The notes under the pieces: model-generated
The model's input: only the letters and a program-made list of their open reading frames with translations
Databases searched by the model: none
Told to the model about the DNA's origin: nothing
Shown here: in pieces, positions 43,306 through 51,904 of the stretch
How positions within the stretch are numbered: position 1 is the first letter of the stretch
Layout of the letters: every line of letters begins with the position of its first letter
Assembly (NCBI RefSeq): GCF_003428335.1
Contig: NZ_CP031704.1
Coordinates: 1,860,001 to 1,924,000 of the forward strand
Length of the DNA stretch: 64,000 nt
Reading direction: 5' to 3'
Origin: Solimonas sp. K1W22B-7
GTDB taxonomy: Bacteria; Pseudomonadota; Gammaproteobacteria; Nevskiales; Nevskiaceae
Position numbers and translations under genes: made by a program

Positions 43306-43340
43306 AAAACGGGGCGGCTGAAAAGCCGCCCCGTTTTTTT
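43306..43340 (+). terminator. Terminator after DUF1329 (41918)
   Basis: AAAACGGGGCGGCT pairs perfectly with AGCCGCCCCGTTTT around a GAAA tetraloop and is followed by further T. It is a very strong terminator 15 bp after the stop, so the SDR downstream likely has its own promoter or relies on read-through. Confidence 0.92.
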
Positions 43341-43355
43341 CAAGGACAGGAAATC

Positions 43356-44219
43356 ATGAAAACCGCATTCATCACCGGCGCCAACATCGGCCAGGCCAAC
43401 CTGCTGACCAAGGCACTTGCCGCCCAGGGCTGGCGCGTGTTCGCCGGCGTGCTGCCCGGCGCTCCCACCGACCTCAAGACCGGGGGCAACATCGTCGTCG
43501 TCGAGCAGGACGTATCGAAGACCGAATCCGTGCGCGCCAGCGCCGAAGCTGTGACCCAGGCCCTGAACGGGCAGGGGCTGGACCTGCTGATGAACGTCGC
43601 CGGCGTCGCCAATGTCGGCGTCGGCGTCATCGAGGGTGCGGACCTGGCCGCGGTGGAGCGCCTGTTCAACATCAACATGTTCGGCCAGCTGCGCGTGATC
43701 CAGGCCTTCCTGCCGCTGCTGCGCCGCAACGCGCCGGGCTCGCGCATCGCCAACTACAGCTCGGGCGCGATCATCGCCAACCCGGTCGGCGCCGGCGCCT
43801 ACAACATGACCAAGCACGCCATCCACGGCATGACCCTGACGCTGCGCCACGAACTGGCGCCGCTGGGCATCCAGGTCACCTCGATCATCCCCGGCGGCGT
43901 GCTGACCGCCATGTCGGCCAACTCCCACGCCAACACCCTGAAGACCTGGGGCGAGCAGCCCGCAGACATCCAGAAGGTCTATGACCCGCTGAAGAGCGTC
44001 ATGTGCCAGGTGCTGCCCGACATGCTGGAGAAGACCGGCAGCTCGCCCGAGCAGGCGCTGGAAGGCACGCTGCAGATCCTGGCCCGGAAGAAGTGGAAGC
44101 CGATGGAACTGCTGGGCAAGGACGTCAAGCCCATGGGCGTGATGCGCCGCCTGTTTTCCGACAGCCAGCTGGAATCCCTCATGCGCATGACCTTCAAGAT
44201 TCCGACCCTGAAGGCCTGA
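43356..44219 (+). CDS. Short-chain dehydrogenase/reductase
   Basis: A 287-residue classical SDR with N-terminal FITGANIGQANLL (an atypical glycine motif), the NVAG block (LLMNVAGVANVG), active Ser in NYSSGAI and an intact YNMTK catalytic motif. The C-terminal 60 residues beyond the fold are basic (KKWKPMELLGKDVKPMGVMR). It is preceded by the DUF1329 terminator by only 15 bp, with an AAGGACAGGAA ribosome site. The cofactor motif lacks the second and third Gly of TGxxxGIG, so cofactor binding may differ. Substrate unknown. Confidence 0.84.
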   Translation: MKTAFITGANIGQANLLTKALAAQGWRVFAGVLPGAPTDLKTGGNIVVVEQDVSKTESVRASAEAVTQALNGQGLDLLMNVAGVANVGVGVIEGADLAAVERLFNINMFGQLRVIQAFLPLLRRNAPGSRIANYSSGAIIANPVGAGAYNMTKHAIHGMTLTLRHELAPLGIQVTSIIPGGVLTAMSANSHANTLKTWGEQPADIQKVYDPLKSVMCQVLPDMLEKTGSSPEQALEGTLQILARKKWKPMELLGKDVKPMGVMRRLFSDSQLESLMRMTFKIPTLKA

Positions 44220-44237
44220 GCGAAAGGGACAGGGAAA

Positions 44238-44270
44238 GAGCCGGCATCCGCAAGGGTGCCGGCTTTTTTT
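44238..44270 (+). terminator. Terminator after SDR (43356)
   Basis: AGCCGGCA pairs with TGCCGGCT around a 10-base loop and is followed by seven T. Confidence 0.87.
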
Positions 44271-44407
44271 CGCCTCGCGCACGCAGGACGCCGCTGACGC
44301 ATTCGCGGCTGGCCTTGAATGGACCGGGGCCTGTCTTCAGCCGGCCCTTCCCAGAACGCCCCGCAGGAGTAATATCGGGTTCCCGGCCCCGCCGAGCAGG
44401 AGGAATC

Positions 44408-44902
44408 ATGCGAGTTCCGACAGTTCTGGCTTCCCTTGCCCTGCTGCTGCCCCTGGCCGTGTCCGCCGCCGGGGTCGAGCTGCAGTACGTCCAGCCGGAC
44501 CGCTACACCGACGCCGGCCTGCGCCCCATGGAGCGCGAGCCCTCCGCCGCCCTCAAGCGCGAGCTGGAGACCGAACTGCAGCGCCTGGGCCAGCGCTACC
44601 TGCTGCCCGACCAGACCCTGACGCTGGAAATCCTGGACCTGGACCTGGCGGGCCAGTTCCGCTGGTGGGATGCCAGCCGCGGTGAGGTCCGCGTCATGAG
44701 CGCCGCCACCTGGCCGCGCATCCGCCTGCGTTATCGCCTCATGGCGGACGGCAGGGAACTGGCCAAAGGGGAGGAAAGCATCAGCGACCGGGACTACCTG
44801 AATGCGGTGTCCGCACGCAGCTCCGATCCGCTACGCTACGAAAAGAACATGTTGGGGGACTGGTTCCGCAGCCGTTTCGGGGGCGGCCGGCAGCCGGCCT
44901 GA
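44408..44902 (+). CDS. DUF3016 family periplasmic protein
   Basis: A 164-residue exported protein with a signal peptide ending VSA-A (about residue 20). It matches the DUF3016 pattern: VELQYVQPDRYTD, LTLEILDLDLAG, WPRIRLRYRLM and SDPLRYEKNMLGDWF. The function of this family is unknown. A GCAGGAGGAA site precedes the ATG. The next operon starts 157 bp downstream with an inverted repeat between, so it is probably separate. Confidence 0.82.
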   Translation: MRVPTVLASLALLLPLAVSAAGVELQYVQPDRYTDAGLRPMEREPSAALKRELETELQRLGQRYLLPDQTLTLEILDLDLAGQFRWWDASRGEVRVMSAATWPRIRLRYRLMADGRELAKGEESISDRDYLNAVSARSSDPLRYEKNMLGDWFRSRFGGGRQPA

Positions 44903-44946
44903 TAAAAGAAATAGTGGCAAACCCATGGGTCCGGAGTGGCCCGTTC

Positions 44947-44973
44947 TGACGTTTCTGACAACAGTGAACGTCA
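44947..44973. promoter_or_regulatory. Inverted repeat upstream of the DUF1329-Ycf48-MMPL operon
   Basis: TGACGTT and AACGTCA form a perfect 7-bp inverted repeat with a 13-base spacer, 87 bp upstream of the start at 45060. It is a candidate operator for the operon. An AT-rich stretch (TTTTTCATATCG) lies between it and the start. Confidence 0.4.
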
Positions 44974-45059
44974 CTACGGACAGTCCTTAGGCCGGCGGCG
45001 TGTGTAACATTATTCGCTGTAAACGTTTTTCATATCGACATCATCTGGGAGGAGAGCCC

Positions 45060-46901
45060 ATGAAACGGCAGGTCATCACCTGTGCCGCGTTGTTCGCGGC
45101 CGCAATGTTTACGGGACCGGCGTTCGCCGTCGTGTCCGCCGCCGAAGCCGGCAAGCTGGGCAAGGACCTGACCGAAGTTGGCGCCGAGCGCGCCGGCAAC
45201 AAGGACGGGACCATCCCCCAGTACGTCGGCAAGGCCTCCTTCAGCCCCGAGATGCTCAAGATCACCCGCGCCCAGCTCGAAGAGCTGCGGGTGCGCCTGG
45301 TCAAGGACATCCAGGCCATGATCAGCGACGCCGGCGTGGTCGGCGACATCCTGAACCAGGGCCAGATGATCATGGACGCCGAGCCGTCCAAGGCCGACAA
45401 GGTCATCGCCATCACGCAGCAGATGCTGAGTGCCGACGTGCAGCTCAAGGCCGAGTTCGACAAGGTCCTCAAGACCCGCGGCGGCAAGAGCGTGGACGGC
45501 CTGATCGCCTCGGTGAAGTCGCGTCAGGTCAAGCTGCCGGCCCTGAAGGACGACATCATCGCCGTCATCCAGAGCATGAAGGGCAAGCCGGACTGGATGT
45601 CGCGCCTGGTCAAGGCCTTCGACATTGCCCGCGTGCTGGAGATCCTGGCGATCGTCGACGATCCCAAGACCCGCGTGCAGGCCAACGAACTGCTGATGAA
45701 GTACACGCCTTCCTACGTGAAGGGCTTCCTGCAGTACAACGTGCCGGGCAAGGCGGCGGACCCGCTCACCTCGATGCGTCCGCTGTACGTCATCTCCAAG
45801 GCCAACCTGGCGCAGTACGACAAGGTCCTGACCGACGGCCACAAGGCCATGTTCAAGACCTACCCGGACTACAAGATGATCGTGTTCCCGTCGTACCGGA
45901 ACGCGTTCTTCCCGGACGAGATCCTCAAGGCCACCATCGCCAACGCCAGCCGTGCCACGCTGGTCGGCACCGACGACGTGCAGAAGGCCGAGCTGGGCTT
46001 CCCGTTCCCGATTCCGAAGTCCGGCGCCGAGCCGATCTGGAACCACAAGCTCAAGTTCCGCGGGTCCGCGGTCAAGCGCTACAACAACCAGGCCATCGTC
46101 AAGCCGGACGGCAGCTACAAGATCTCCAAGCTGGTGGAGGACGTGAAGCTCAAGTACGCCAATCTCAAGGAGCCGGCCGAGATGCGCAAGGGCGGCCTGT
46201 TCGCCTACTACCTGCAGGAGGTGCTGGAACCGCCGCGCGTCGCCGGCCAGATCATCCTGGTGCACGAAACCGCCGGTGGCGAAGGCAACACCCGCCTCGC
46301 CTGGATCTACAGCCCTGGCCTGGGCCGCGTGAACCGCGCTCCGGACGTGGGCTTCGACAACCCCTCGATCGGTTCCGACGGCGAGCAGTTCAACGACCAG
46401 ATCGACGTGTTCAACGGCTCGCTCGAGCGCTTCGACTGGAAGCTGCTGGGCAAGCGCGAACTGCTGATCCCGTACAACTCCTGGCTGCTCAACAGCCCGA
46501 CGTTCAAGTACAAGGACATCATCCGTCCGGGCCACATCAACCAGGACCTGGCGCGCTACGAGCTGCACCGCGTCTGGGTGGTGGAAGCCACGCTCAAGCA
46601 GGGCCAGCGCCACCGCTTCGGCAAGCGCCGCTTCTACCTGGACGAGGATTCCTGGGCGATCGCGGCCGTGGACTGCTACGACAACCGCGGCCAGCTGTGG
46701 AAGTTCCAGGAAGCGCACCTGCTGTCGATCCCCTTCATCCCGACCGTGTCGGGCATCCCGGAGACGATCTACGACCTGCAGTCCAAGCGCTACTTCGTGA
46801 CGACCATGACCAACGAAGACGCCATCTCGGACTTCGAGGTCAAGTACGACGACGCGATGTTCACCCCGGCATCGCTGCAGCGTAAGGCCAAGTCGAAATG
46901 A
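45060..46901 (+). CDS. Extended DUF1329 protein with inserted helical domain
   Basis: A 613-residue exported protein, about 150 residues longer than the other three DUF1329 proteins here. The signal peptide ends near AFA-V (about 23). AGNKDGTIP is at 45-53, and the usual core resumes near 236 (DPLTSMRPLYVISKANLAQY) through SLERFDWKLLGKRELL, YELHRVWVVEATL and LDEDSW. Residues about 57-235 replace the short YEPGPY linker with a predicted all-helical segment rich in Leu, Lys and Asp (QLEELRVRLVKDIQAMI, DKVIAITQQMLSADVQLK). I do not recognise that domain. The gene overlaps the Ycf48-like gene by 4 bp (ATGA), so it is translationally coupled to it and to the MMPL transporter. Confidence 0.88.
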   Translation: MKRQVITCAALFAAAMFTGPAFAVVSAAEAGKLGKDLTEVGAERAGNKDGTIPQYVGKASFSPEMLKITRAQLEELRVRLVKDIQAMISDAGVVGDILNQGQMIMDAEPSKADKVIAITQQMLSADVQLKAEFDKVLKTRGGKSVDGLIASVKSRQVKLPALKDDIIAVIQSMKGKPDWMSRLVKAFDIARVLEILAIVDDPKTRVQANELLMKYTPSYVKGFLQYNVPGKAADPLTSMRPLYVISKANLAQYDKVLTDGHKAMFKTYPDYKMIVFPSYRNAFFPDEILKATIANASRATLVGTDDVQKAELGFPFPIPKSGAEPIWNHKLKFRGSAVKRYNNQAIVKPDGSYKISKLVEDVKLKYANLKEPAEMRKGGLFAYYLQEVLEPPRVAGQIILVHETAGGEGNTRLAWIYSPGLGRVNRAPDVGFDNPSIGSDGEQFNDQIDVFNGSLERFDWKLLGKRELLIPYNSWLLNSPTFKYKDIIRPGHINQDLARYELHRVWVVEATLKQGQRHRFGKRRFYLDEDSWAIAAVDCYDNRGQLWKFQEAHLLSIPFIPTVSGIPETIYDLQSKRYFVTTMTNEDAISDFEVKYDDAMFTPASLQRKAKSK

Positions 46902-48040
46902 GCCGCCTGATGCTGCCGGCCGCCGCAGCCATGCTGGCGGCCTGGGCAGCGGTTGCGGGCGCCGAGGAATCCTCGGCGCCTGTTGCCGTTTCTGCCGAGG
47001 AAACGCAGGCCGAGGCGCCTGCCGAGGGCGCCGCAGCGGAGGGCGCTCCAGCCGAGGGGGCTCCGGCCGAGGCAGCGCCACCGCCGCCCGACGTTCCGCG
47101 CCCTGCGCTGATGGTCTCGGGCGCCGCCAAGGCCCGTCTGCTCGACGTCTCCCAGGCCGGCAAGCGGCTGGTGGCGGTCGGGCAGCAGGGCGTCATCGTG
47201 GTGTCCGAGGACGGCAATACCTGGAAACAGGTGCCGTCGCCGGCCAGCGTGATGATGACGCGCGTGCGCTTCTACAACGAAAAGCTCGGCTGGGCCGTCG
47301 GTTACGACGGCACCATCCTGCACACGGCCGATGGCGGCCTGAGCTGGTCGCTGCAGCACAGCGACCCCGAGGCGCGCGTGCTCTACGACGTGCTGTTCCT
47401 CGATCCGCAGAACGGCATCGCGGCCGGCGCCTACGGCGCCTACTACCGCACCGCCGACGGCGGCAAGACCTGGGAGGCACAGGCTTTCCCGCTGGCCGAT
47501 CTCGGCCAGCACTTCAACCGCCTGATGCGGCTGGAAGGCCAGCTCCTGTTCGCCGCCGGCGAGCGTGGCCTGCTGGCGCGTTCCGTCGATGGCGGCGCCA
47601 ACTGGGAGATGCTGCAGTCGCCTTACGCCGGCTCCTACTTCGGTGCCATCGCCCTGGGCGGTCGCAGCGTGCTGGTCTACGGCATGCGCGGCAACGTCTA
47701 CGTGATGCAGGATGTCGGCACGGCGCCGACGCAGGATCCGGCCAAGTACGACCCGTACGCCGCCGAGACCCTGACCGACCCTGCGGCCATCGCCGCGCTC
47801 GGCTGGCGCCGCATCGACAGTCCAGTGAAGGAAAGCCTGTTCGGCGGCACCCGCCTGCCTGATGGCAGCGTGCTGCTGGTGGGCATCAATGCCGTCGCAC
47901 TCAAGACCGATCCGGCGCTGAGCTCGCTCAAGCTGGTCAAGCTGCCGGCCGCGGAAACACTGGTCGACGTTCTGCCCTACGGCGGCAAGCTGATTGCCGT
48001 GGGTCGTCGCGGCGCACAAAACCTGGGGGCCCTGCCGTGA
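46898..48040 (+). CDS. Ycf48/BNR-type beta-propeller protein
   Basis: A 380-residue exported protein. A signal peptide (about 1-22) is followed by a low-complexity Ala/Glu/Pro stretch (about 23-65) and then repeats typical of Ycf48-like propellers, each with a GxVGxxGxI strand and a DGGxSW turn (GWAVGYDGTILHTADGGLSW, YYRTADGGKTWEAQ, LLARSVDGGANWEM). In cyanobacteria and plants Ycf48 assists photosystem II assembly, but in proteobacteria such genes accompany RND/MMPL transporters. It overlaps both neighbours by 4 bp, so the three proteins probably form one assembly or pathway. Confidence 0.87.
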   Translation: MSRLMLPAAAAMLAAWAAVAGAEESSAPVAVSAEETQAEAPAEGAAAEGAPAEGAPAEAAPPPPDVPRPALMVSGAAKARLLDVSQAGKRLVAVGQQGVIVVSEDGNTWKQVPSPASVMMTRVRFYNEKLGWAVGYDGTILHTADGGLSWSLQHSDPEARVLYDVLFLDPQNGIAAGAYGAYYRTADGGKTWEAQAFPLADLGQHFNRLMRLEGQLLFAAGERGLLARSVDGGANWEMLQSPYAGSYFGAIALGGRSVLVYGMRGNVYVMQDVGTAPTQDPAKYDPYAAETLTDPAAIAALGWRRIDSPVKESLFGGTRLPDGSVLLVGINAVALKTDPALSSLKLVKLPAAETLVDVLPYGGKLIAVGRRGAQNLGALP

Positions 48041-50625
48041 CCGCCGAAATTGCATCCAACAAGCTGACCCGGGCGATCCTCAGCATCGTCGAACCGCCGG
48101 TCTTCAAGTACCGGCGCTTCACGCTGGGGCTGCTGACGCTGCTCACCCTGTTCTTCGCGTTCCAGTCCACGCAGCTCAAGCCGAACGCGGGCTGGCTGAA
48201 GATGGTGCCCAAAGAGCACCCGTACATGCAGACCTTCCTGGAGTACTACAGGGATTTCGGCGGTGCCAACACGGTGCTGATCGCCCTGCACAACAAGAAG
48301 GGCGACATCTACCAGCCGGAGTTCATGGAAACGCTGCGCAAGGTCGAGGAGGACGTCTTCAACGTCCAGGGCGTCGATCGCGCGCGCGTCGCCTCGATCT
48401 TCTCCCCCAGCATCCTCTATGTCGAGGTGGTGGAGGGCGGCCTGTCCGGCGAGAACGTGATTCCCTCGGACTACGCGCCGACGCCGGAGATGATGGAGCG
48501 CATCCGCATCAATGTCGGCAAGGCCAGCGTCATCGGCCGCCTGGTCTCGGAGGACCAGGAATCCGCCCTGGTGCAGTTCGAGCTGCTGGAACATGACCCC
48601 AGCAGCGGTACCACCGCCGACCTGGAAGACCTGGCCAAGCCGATGTCGGAGCGCCTGTCCAAGGCCTGGGAGACCGGCGCCCGCGCGGGTGAGTTGCCAC
48701 CCGAGGGCGGTCCGTCCTTCAGCCAGCGCATCAAGGCCGTCAGCGGCATCCTCATGGCCAACCAGCCGGGCAAGGGCGAGGCCAGCCTCGACTACGTCCA
48801 GATCGGCGAGAAGCTCGAGGAGATCCGCAAGAAGTACGAGTCGGAGAACACCACGATCCATATCGTCGGCTTCGCCAAGGTCGTGCACGACATGACCAGC
48901 GAGTCGTACAAGGTGGCGGCCTTCTTCGGCATTGCCCTGATCGTGATGGGCGCGCTGCTGTGGATCTATCTCGGCTCGCTGCCACTGGCGATGATCGTCG
49001 TCTCCACCTCCTTCGTGTCCTGCATCTGGGAGATGGGGCTGCTCAACCTGGTCGGCTACGGGCTCGATCCCTTCGCCATGCTGGTGCCGTTCCTGATCAT
49101 GGCGGTGTCGGTGAGCCACGGCGTGCAGTACGTCAGCTCCTGGGCCAACGAAATCTCCACGCGCAACGCCAGCTCCGCCCAGGCATCGCTCGCGACCTTC
49201 CGCGCGCTGGCGATCCCCGGCCTGATCGCCCTGCTGACCAATGTCGTCGGCTTCCTGACGATCTACCTGATCAACATCCAGATCATCCGTGAAATGGCGA
49301 TCAACGCCGCCCTCGGCATGGTCGGCGTGATCATGGTCAACAAGGTGCTGCTGCCGACGGTGCTGTCCTACATCAAGCTGCCGAACCTCGCGGCCTTCCG
49401 CATCGCCACCGAGAAGCGCGAGCGCATCGGCGACTCGATCTTCAGGAAGATGACGGTGTTCTGCCGTCGCAAGCCGGCGATGATCACGATCACGATCGCG
49501 CTGCTGCTGGGCGCCTACGGTGCCTCGCAGTACCACCACGTGCAGATCGGCGACACCACCGAGGGCGTGCCCGAGCTCAAGCCCGACTCGCGCTTCAACC
49601 GGGACGCGGCGGAGGTGGCCAAGCACTTCACGATGGGTGTCGATCACCTCAAGGTCATCGCGGAATCCTTCGACAACGGCTGCGTCGACTACGGCGTGAT
49701 GTCGGAGCTCGACCGCTTCAGCTGGTACATGAAGAACCAGCCGGGTGTGCGCGACGTGCTGTCGCTGCCGGAACTGGCCAAGATCGCCAACTCCGGACTC
49801 AGCGAAGGCCGTCTCGACGCCGAGGTGCTGCCGCGTGCGCCGCAGTCGCTGGCGCAGTCCACCGCCCTGGTGCCACCGACCTCGGGCTTCCTCAACGACA
49901 CCTGCTCGGCGCTGGCCCTGTTCATCTTCACCACCGATCACAAGGCGAAGACGATCGAGGACCTGATGGTCGCGGTCAAGGAATACACCAAGAGCACGCA
50001 GCAAGACCACAGGGTCAAGTTCCGCCTGGCGTCCGGCAACATCGGCGTGATGGCGGCGACCAACGAGGAGGTCAAGCGCAACGAGTTGCCGGTCATCGGC
50101 TACGTCTACGCCGTGATCGTGCTCTTCCTGTGGCTGTCGTTCCGTACTTTCTCCGGCGTGCTTTGCGTGATCATCCCGCTGTCGGTGGTGACGCTGCTGG
50201 GTTATGCCGTGATGGTCTGGATGGGCATCGGCCAGAAGGTGGCGACGTTGCCGGTGCTGGCCTTCGCCTGCGGCATCGGCGTGGACTACGGCATCTACAG
50301 CTACTCGGTGATCGCCGCCGGCCTGCGCAAGGGCATGACGCTGGAGGACGCCTACTACCAGAAGATGCGTTCCACCGGAAAGGCGACGCTGTTCACCGGC
50401 GTGGGCCTGGCTTCCGGCGTGGCGCTGTGGCTGTTCTCCGGCCTGCAGTTCCAGCGCGACATGGGTGTGCTGCTGCTGTTCGGCTTCACCGCCAACATGA
50501 TCGGCGCCATCGTGCTGCTGCCGGCCCTGGCGCACTTCCTGGGCAAGGAAGAGCTGAAGCATGCGGGTAGCGACCTGACGCTGGGCGCGGACGACGCGAT
50601 CGAGGAGCAGGACAAGAAGAGCTGA
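48037..50625 (+). CDS. RND superfamily MMPL-type transporter
   Basis: An 862-residue inner membrane protein starting with GTG, overlapping the previous stop by 4 bp. It has the RND duplication: one transmembrane helix near residues 29-47, a periplasmic loop, a five-to-six-helix bundle (about 285-430, GIALIVMGALLWIYLGSLPL onward), another helix near 480-495, a second periplasmic domain and a second bundle (about 690-840, with CGIGVDYGIYSYS). The VDYG-type acid sits in the proton-relay region. MMPL proteins move lipids and hydrophobic molecules using the proton gradient. No membrane-fusion protein or TolC gene is in the operon. Direction of transport is not evident from sequence. Confidence 0.9.
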   Translation: MTAEIASNKLTRAILSIVEPPVFKYRRFTLGLLTLLTLFFAFQSTQLKPNAGWLKMVPKEHPYMQTFLEYYRDFGGANTVLIALHNKKGDIYQPEFMETLRKVEEDVFNVQGVDRARVASIFSPSILYVEVVEGGLSGENVIPSDYAPTPEMMERIRINVGKASVIGRLVSEDQESALVQFELLEHDPSSGTTADLEDLAKPMSERLSKAWETGARAGELPPEGGPSFSQRIKAVSGILMANQPGKGEASLDYVQIGEKLEEIRKKYESENTTIHIVGFAKVVHDMTSESYKVAAFFGIALIVMGALLWIYLGSLPLAMIVVSTSFVSCIWEMGLLNLVGYGLDPFAMLVPFLIMAVSVSHGVQYVSSWANEISTRNASSAQASLATFRALAIPGLIALLTNVVGFLTIYLINIQIIREMAINAALGMVGVIMVNKVLLPTVLSYIKLPNLAAFRIATEKRERIGDSIFRKMTVFCRRKPAMITITIALLLGAYGASQYHHVQIGDTTEGVPELKPDSRFNRDAAEVAKHFTMGVDHLKVIAESFDNGCVDYGVMSELDRFSWYMKNQPGVRDVLSLPELAKIANSGLSEGRLDAEVLPRAPQSLAQSTALVPPTSGFLNDTCSALALFIFTTDHKAKTIEDLMVAVKEYTKSTQQDHRVKFRLASGNIGVMAATNEEVKRNELPVIGYVYAVIVLFLWLSFRTFSGVLCVIIPLSVVTLLGYAVMVWMGIGQKVATLPVLAFACGIGVDYGIYSYSVIAAGLRKGMTLEDAYYQKMRSTGKATLFTGVGLASGVALWLFSGLQFQRDMGVLLLFGFTANMIGAIVLLPALAHFLGKEELKHAGSDLTLGADDAIEEQDKKS

Positions 50626-50642
50626 TCGCGGGTGAGGTAAGC

Positions 50643-50672
50643 AAAAAGGCGCGCCGAAGGGCGCGCCTTTTT
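50643..50672 (+). terminator. Terminator after the MMPL operon
   Basis: AAAAAGGCGCGCC pairs perfectly with GGCGCGCCTTTTT around GAAG, 17 bp after the stop. Confidence 0.92.
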
Positions 50673-50687
50673 CTGTTTCCGTGATCT

Positions 50688-50755
50688 TGTGGGAGCGACG
50701 CGAGTCGCGATCCTTGCCGAGTCCTGAAAAGATCGCGACTTGCGTCGCTCCCACA
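50688..50755. repeat. Palindromic intergenic repeat (TGTGGGAGCGACGC family)
   Basis: TGTGGGAGCGACGCGAGTCG and its inverted partner CGACTTGCGTCGCTCCCACA, extended by GCGATC/GATCGC, flank a short centre. It sits between the convergent MMPL and cysA genes. Confidence 0.78.
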
Positions 50756-50762
50756 GGCGTCG

Positions 50763-51893
50763 CTAGTTCCTCGCCCGCTCCCGATTCTCCGCCGGCGCAT
50801 TCGCCACCACGTCCGGCAGCGTCGTCGGCCGGCGATGCGCGGCGCGGGGGAACAGGCCGAAGGTGATCGGGGAGACGCGGACCGCGTCGCCGGGCTTGGT
50901 GGCCCGGGCCAGGGTGTCCAGGTGGGACAGTTCCAGTTCGATGCGCTCGCCGCTGTGCGCCAGCGCGGCGCTGATGCGGATCAGGGCGCCGGCACGCTGT
51001 ACCAGGGTCACCGTGGCATCCAGGCCGGGGGCCTGGGAGTCCACGATCAACAGATCGTGCGGGCGCACGTAGACGTCCACCAGGCCCGGCACGTGGCTGC
51101 TCTCGCTGTCCCAGACGTCCTCGCTGCCATCGAAGCGCAGCTCGCGGTCCTTCACTTCGCCGGGCAGGATGTTGACGCTGCCGAGGAAGTCGAACACGAA
51201 GGGCGTCGCCGGCTGCTCGTAGACCTGCTGGTTGTTGCCCACCTGCTCGATGCGGCCGCGGTTCATCACCACCACGCGGTCGGCCAGTTCCAGCGCCTCT
51301 TCCTGGTCGTGGGTGACGAAGATCGTGGTGTAGCCGGTCTTGTCGTGCAGTTCACGCAGCCAGCGGCGCAGGTCCTTGCGCACCTTGGCATCGAGTGCGC
51401 CGAAAGGCTCGTCGAGCAGCAGCACCTTGGGATCGATCGCCAGGGCGCGGGCCAGCGCCACGCGCTGGCGCTGGCCGCCGGAGAGCTGCGACGGGTAGCG
51501 CTTGTCCAGGCCCGACAGCTGCACCAGGTCCAGCAGATCGCCGACGCGTTTCCGGATGGCGTCCTTCGAGGGACGGTCCTTGCCCTTGCGCACGTTGAGG
51601 CCGAAGGCGACGTTGTCGGCCACGGTCATGTGCTTGAACAGGGCGTAGTGCTGGAACACGAAGCCGACGCCGCGCTCGCGCACCGGGCGGCTGGCGATGT
51701 TCTCGCCGCCGAAGGAGATTTCGCCGGCGTCGGGGAATTCCAGGCCGGCGATGGTGCGCAGCAGCGTGGTCTTGCCCGAGCCGGAGGGCCCCAGCAGGGC
51801 GATCAGCTCGCCGGACTCGATGTCGAGGTTGACGCCGTCCAGCGCCGGAAAGCTGGCGAAGGCCTTGTGGATACCGCGGATCTGGATATTCAT
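50763..51893 (-). CDS. cysA: Sulfate/thiosulfate ABC transporter ATP-binding protein
   Basis: A 376-residue ATPase energising sulfate/thiosulfate import. Walker A is GPSGSGKTT (about 35-43), the Q-loop is [11 protein letters not shown], the signature is [15 protein letters not shown], Walker B is [12 protein letters not shown] and the switch His is in [10 protein letters not shown]. The C-terminal TOBE-type domain ([12 protein letters not shown]) is usual for CysA. It is the last gene of the minus-strand run after cysW, 11 bp apart. Expression of such operons usually responds to sulfur limitation. Confidence 0.93.
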   Translation of the reverse strand: MNIQIRGIHKAFASFPALDGVNLDIESGELIALLGPSGSGKTTLLRTIAGLEFPDAGEISFGGENIASRPVRERGVGFVFQHYALFKHMTVADNVAFGLNVRKGKDRPSKDAIRKRVGDLLDLVQLSGLDKRYPSQLSGGQRQRVALARALAIDPKVLLLDEPFGALDAKVRKDLRRWLRELHDKTGYTTIFVTHDQEEALELADRVVVMNRGRIEQVGNNQQVYEQPATPFVFDFLGSVNILPGEVKDRELRFDGSEDVWDSESSHVPGLVDVYVRPHDLLIVDSQAPGLDATVTLVQRAGALIRISAALAHSGERIELELSHLDTLARATKPGDAVRVSPITFGLFPRAAHRRPTTLPDVVANAPAENRERARN

Positions 51894-51904
51894 GATTTTT
51901 TTGC

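Noticed and set aside
47977..50754. 925-codon minus-strand frame opposite the MMPL gene
   Set aside because: It is a shadow of the MMPL coding sequence; the translation is His/Asp/Gly-rich with no membrane segments or domain.
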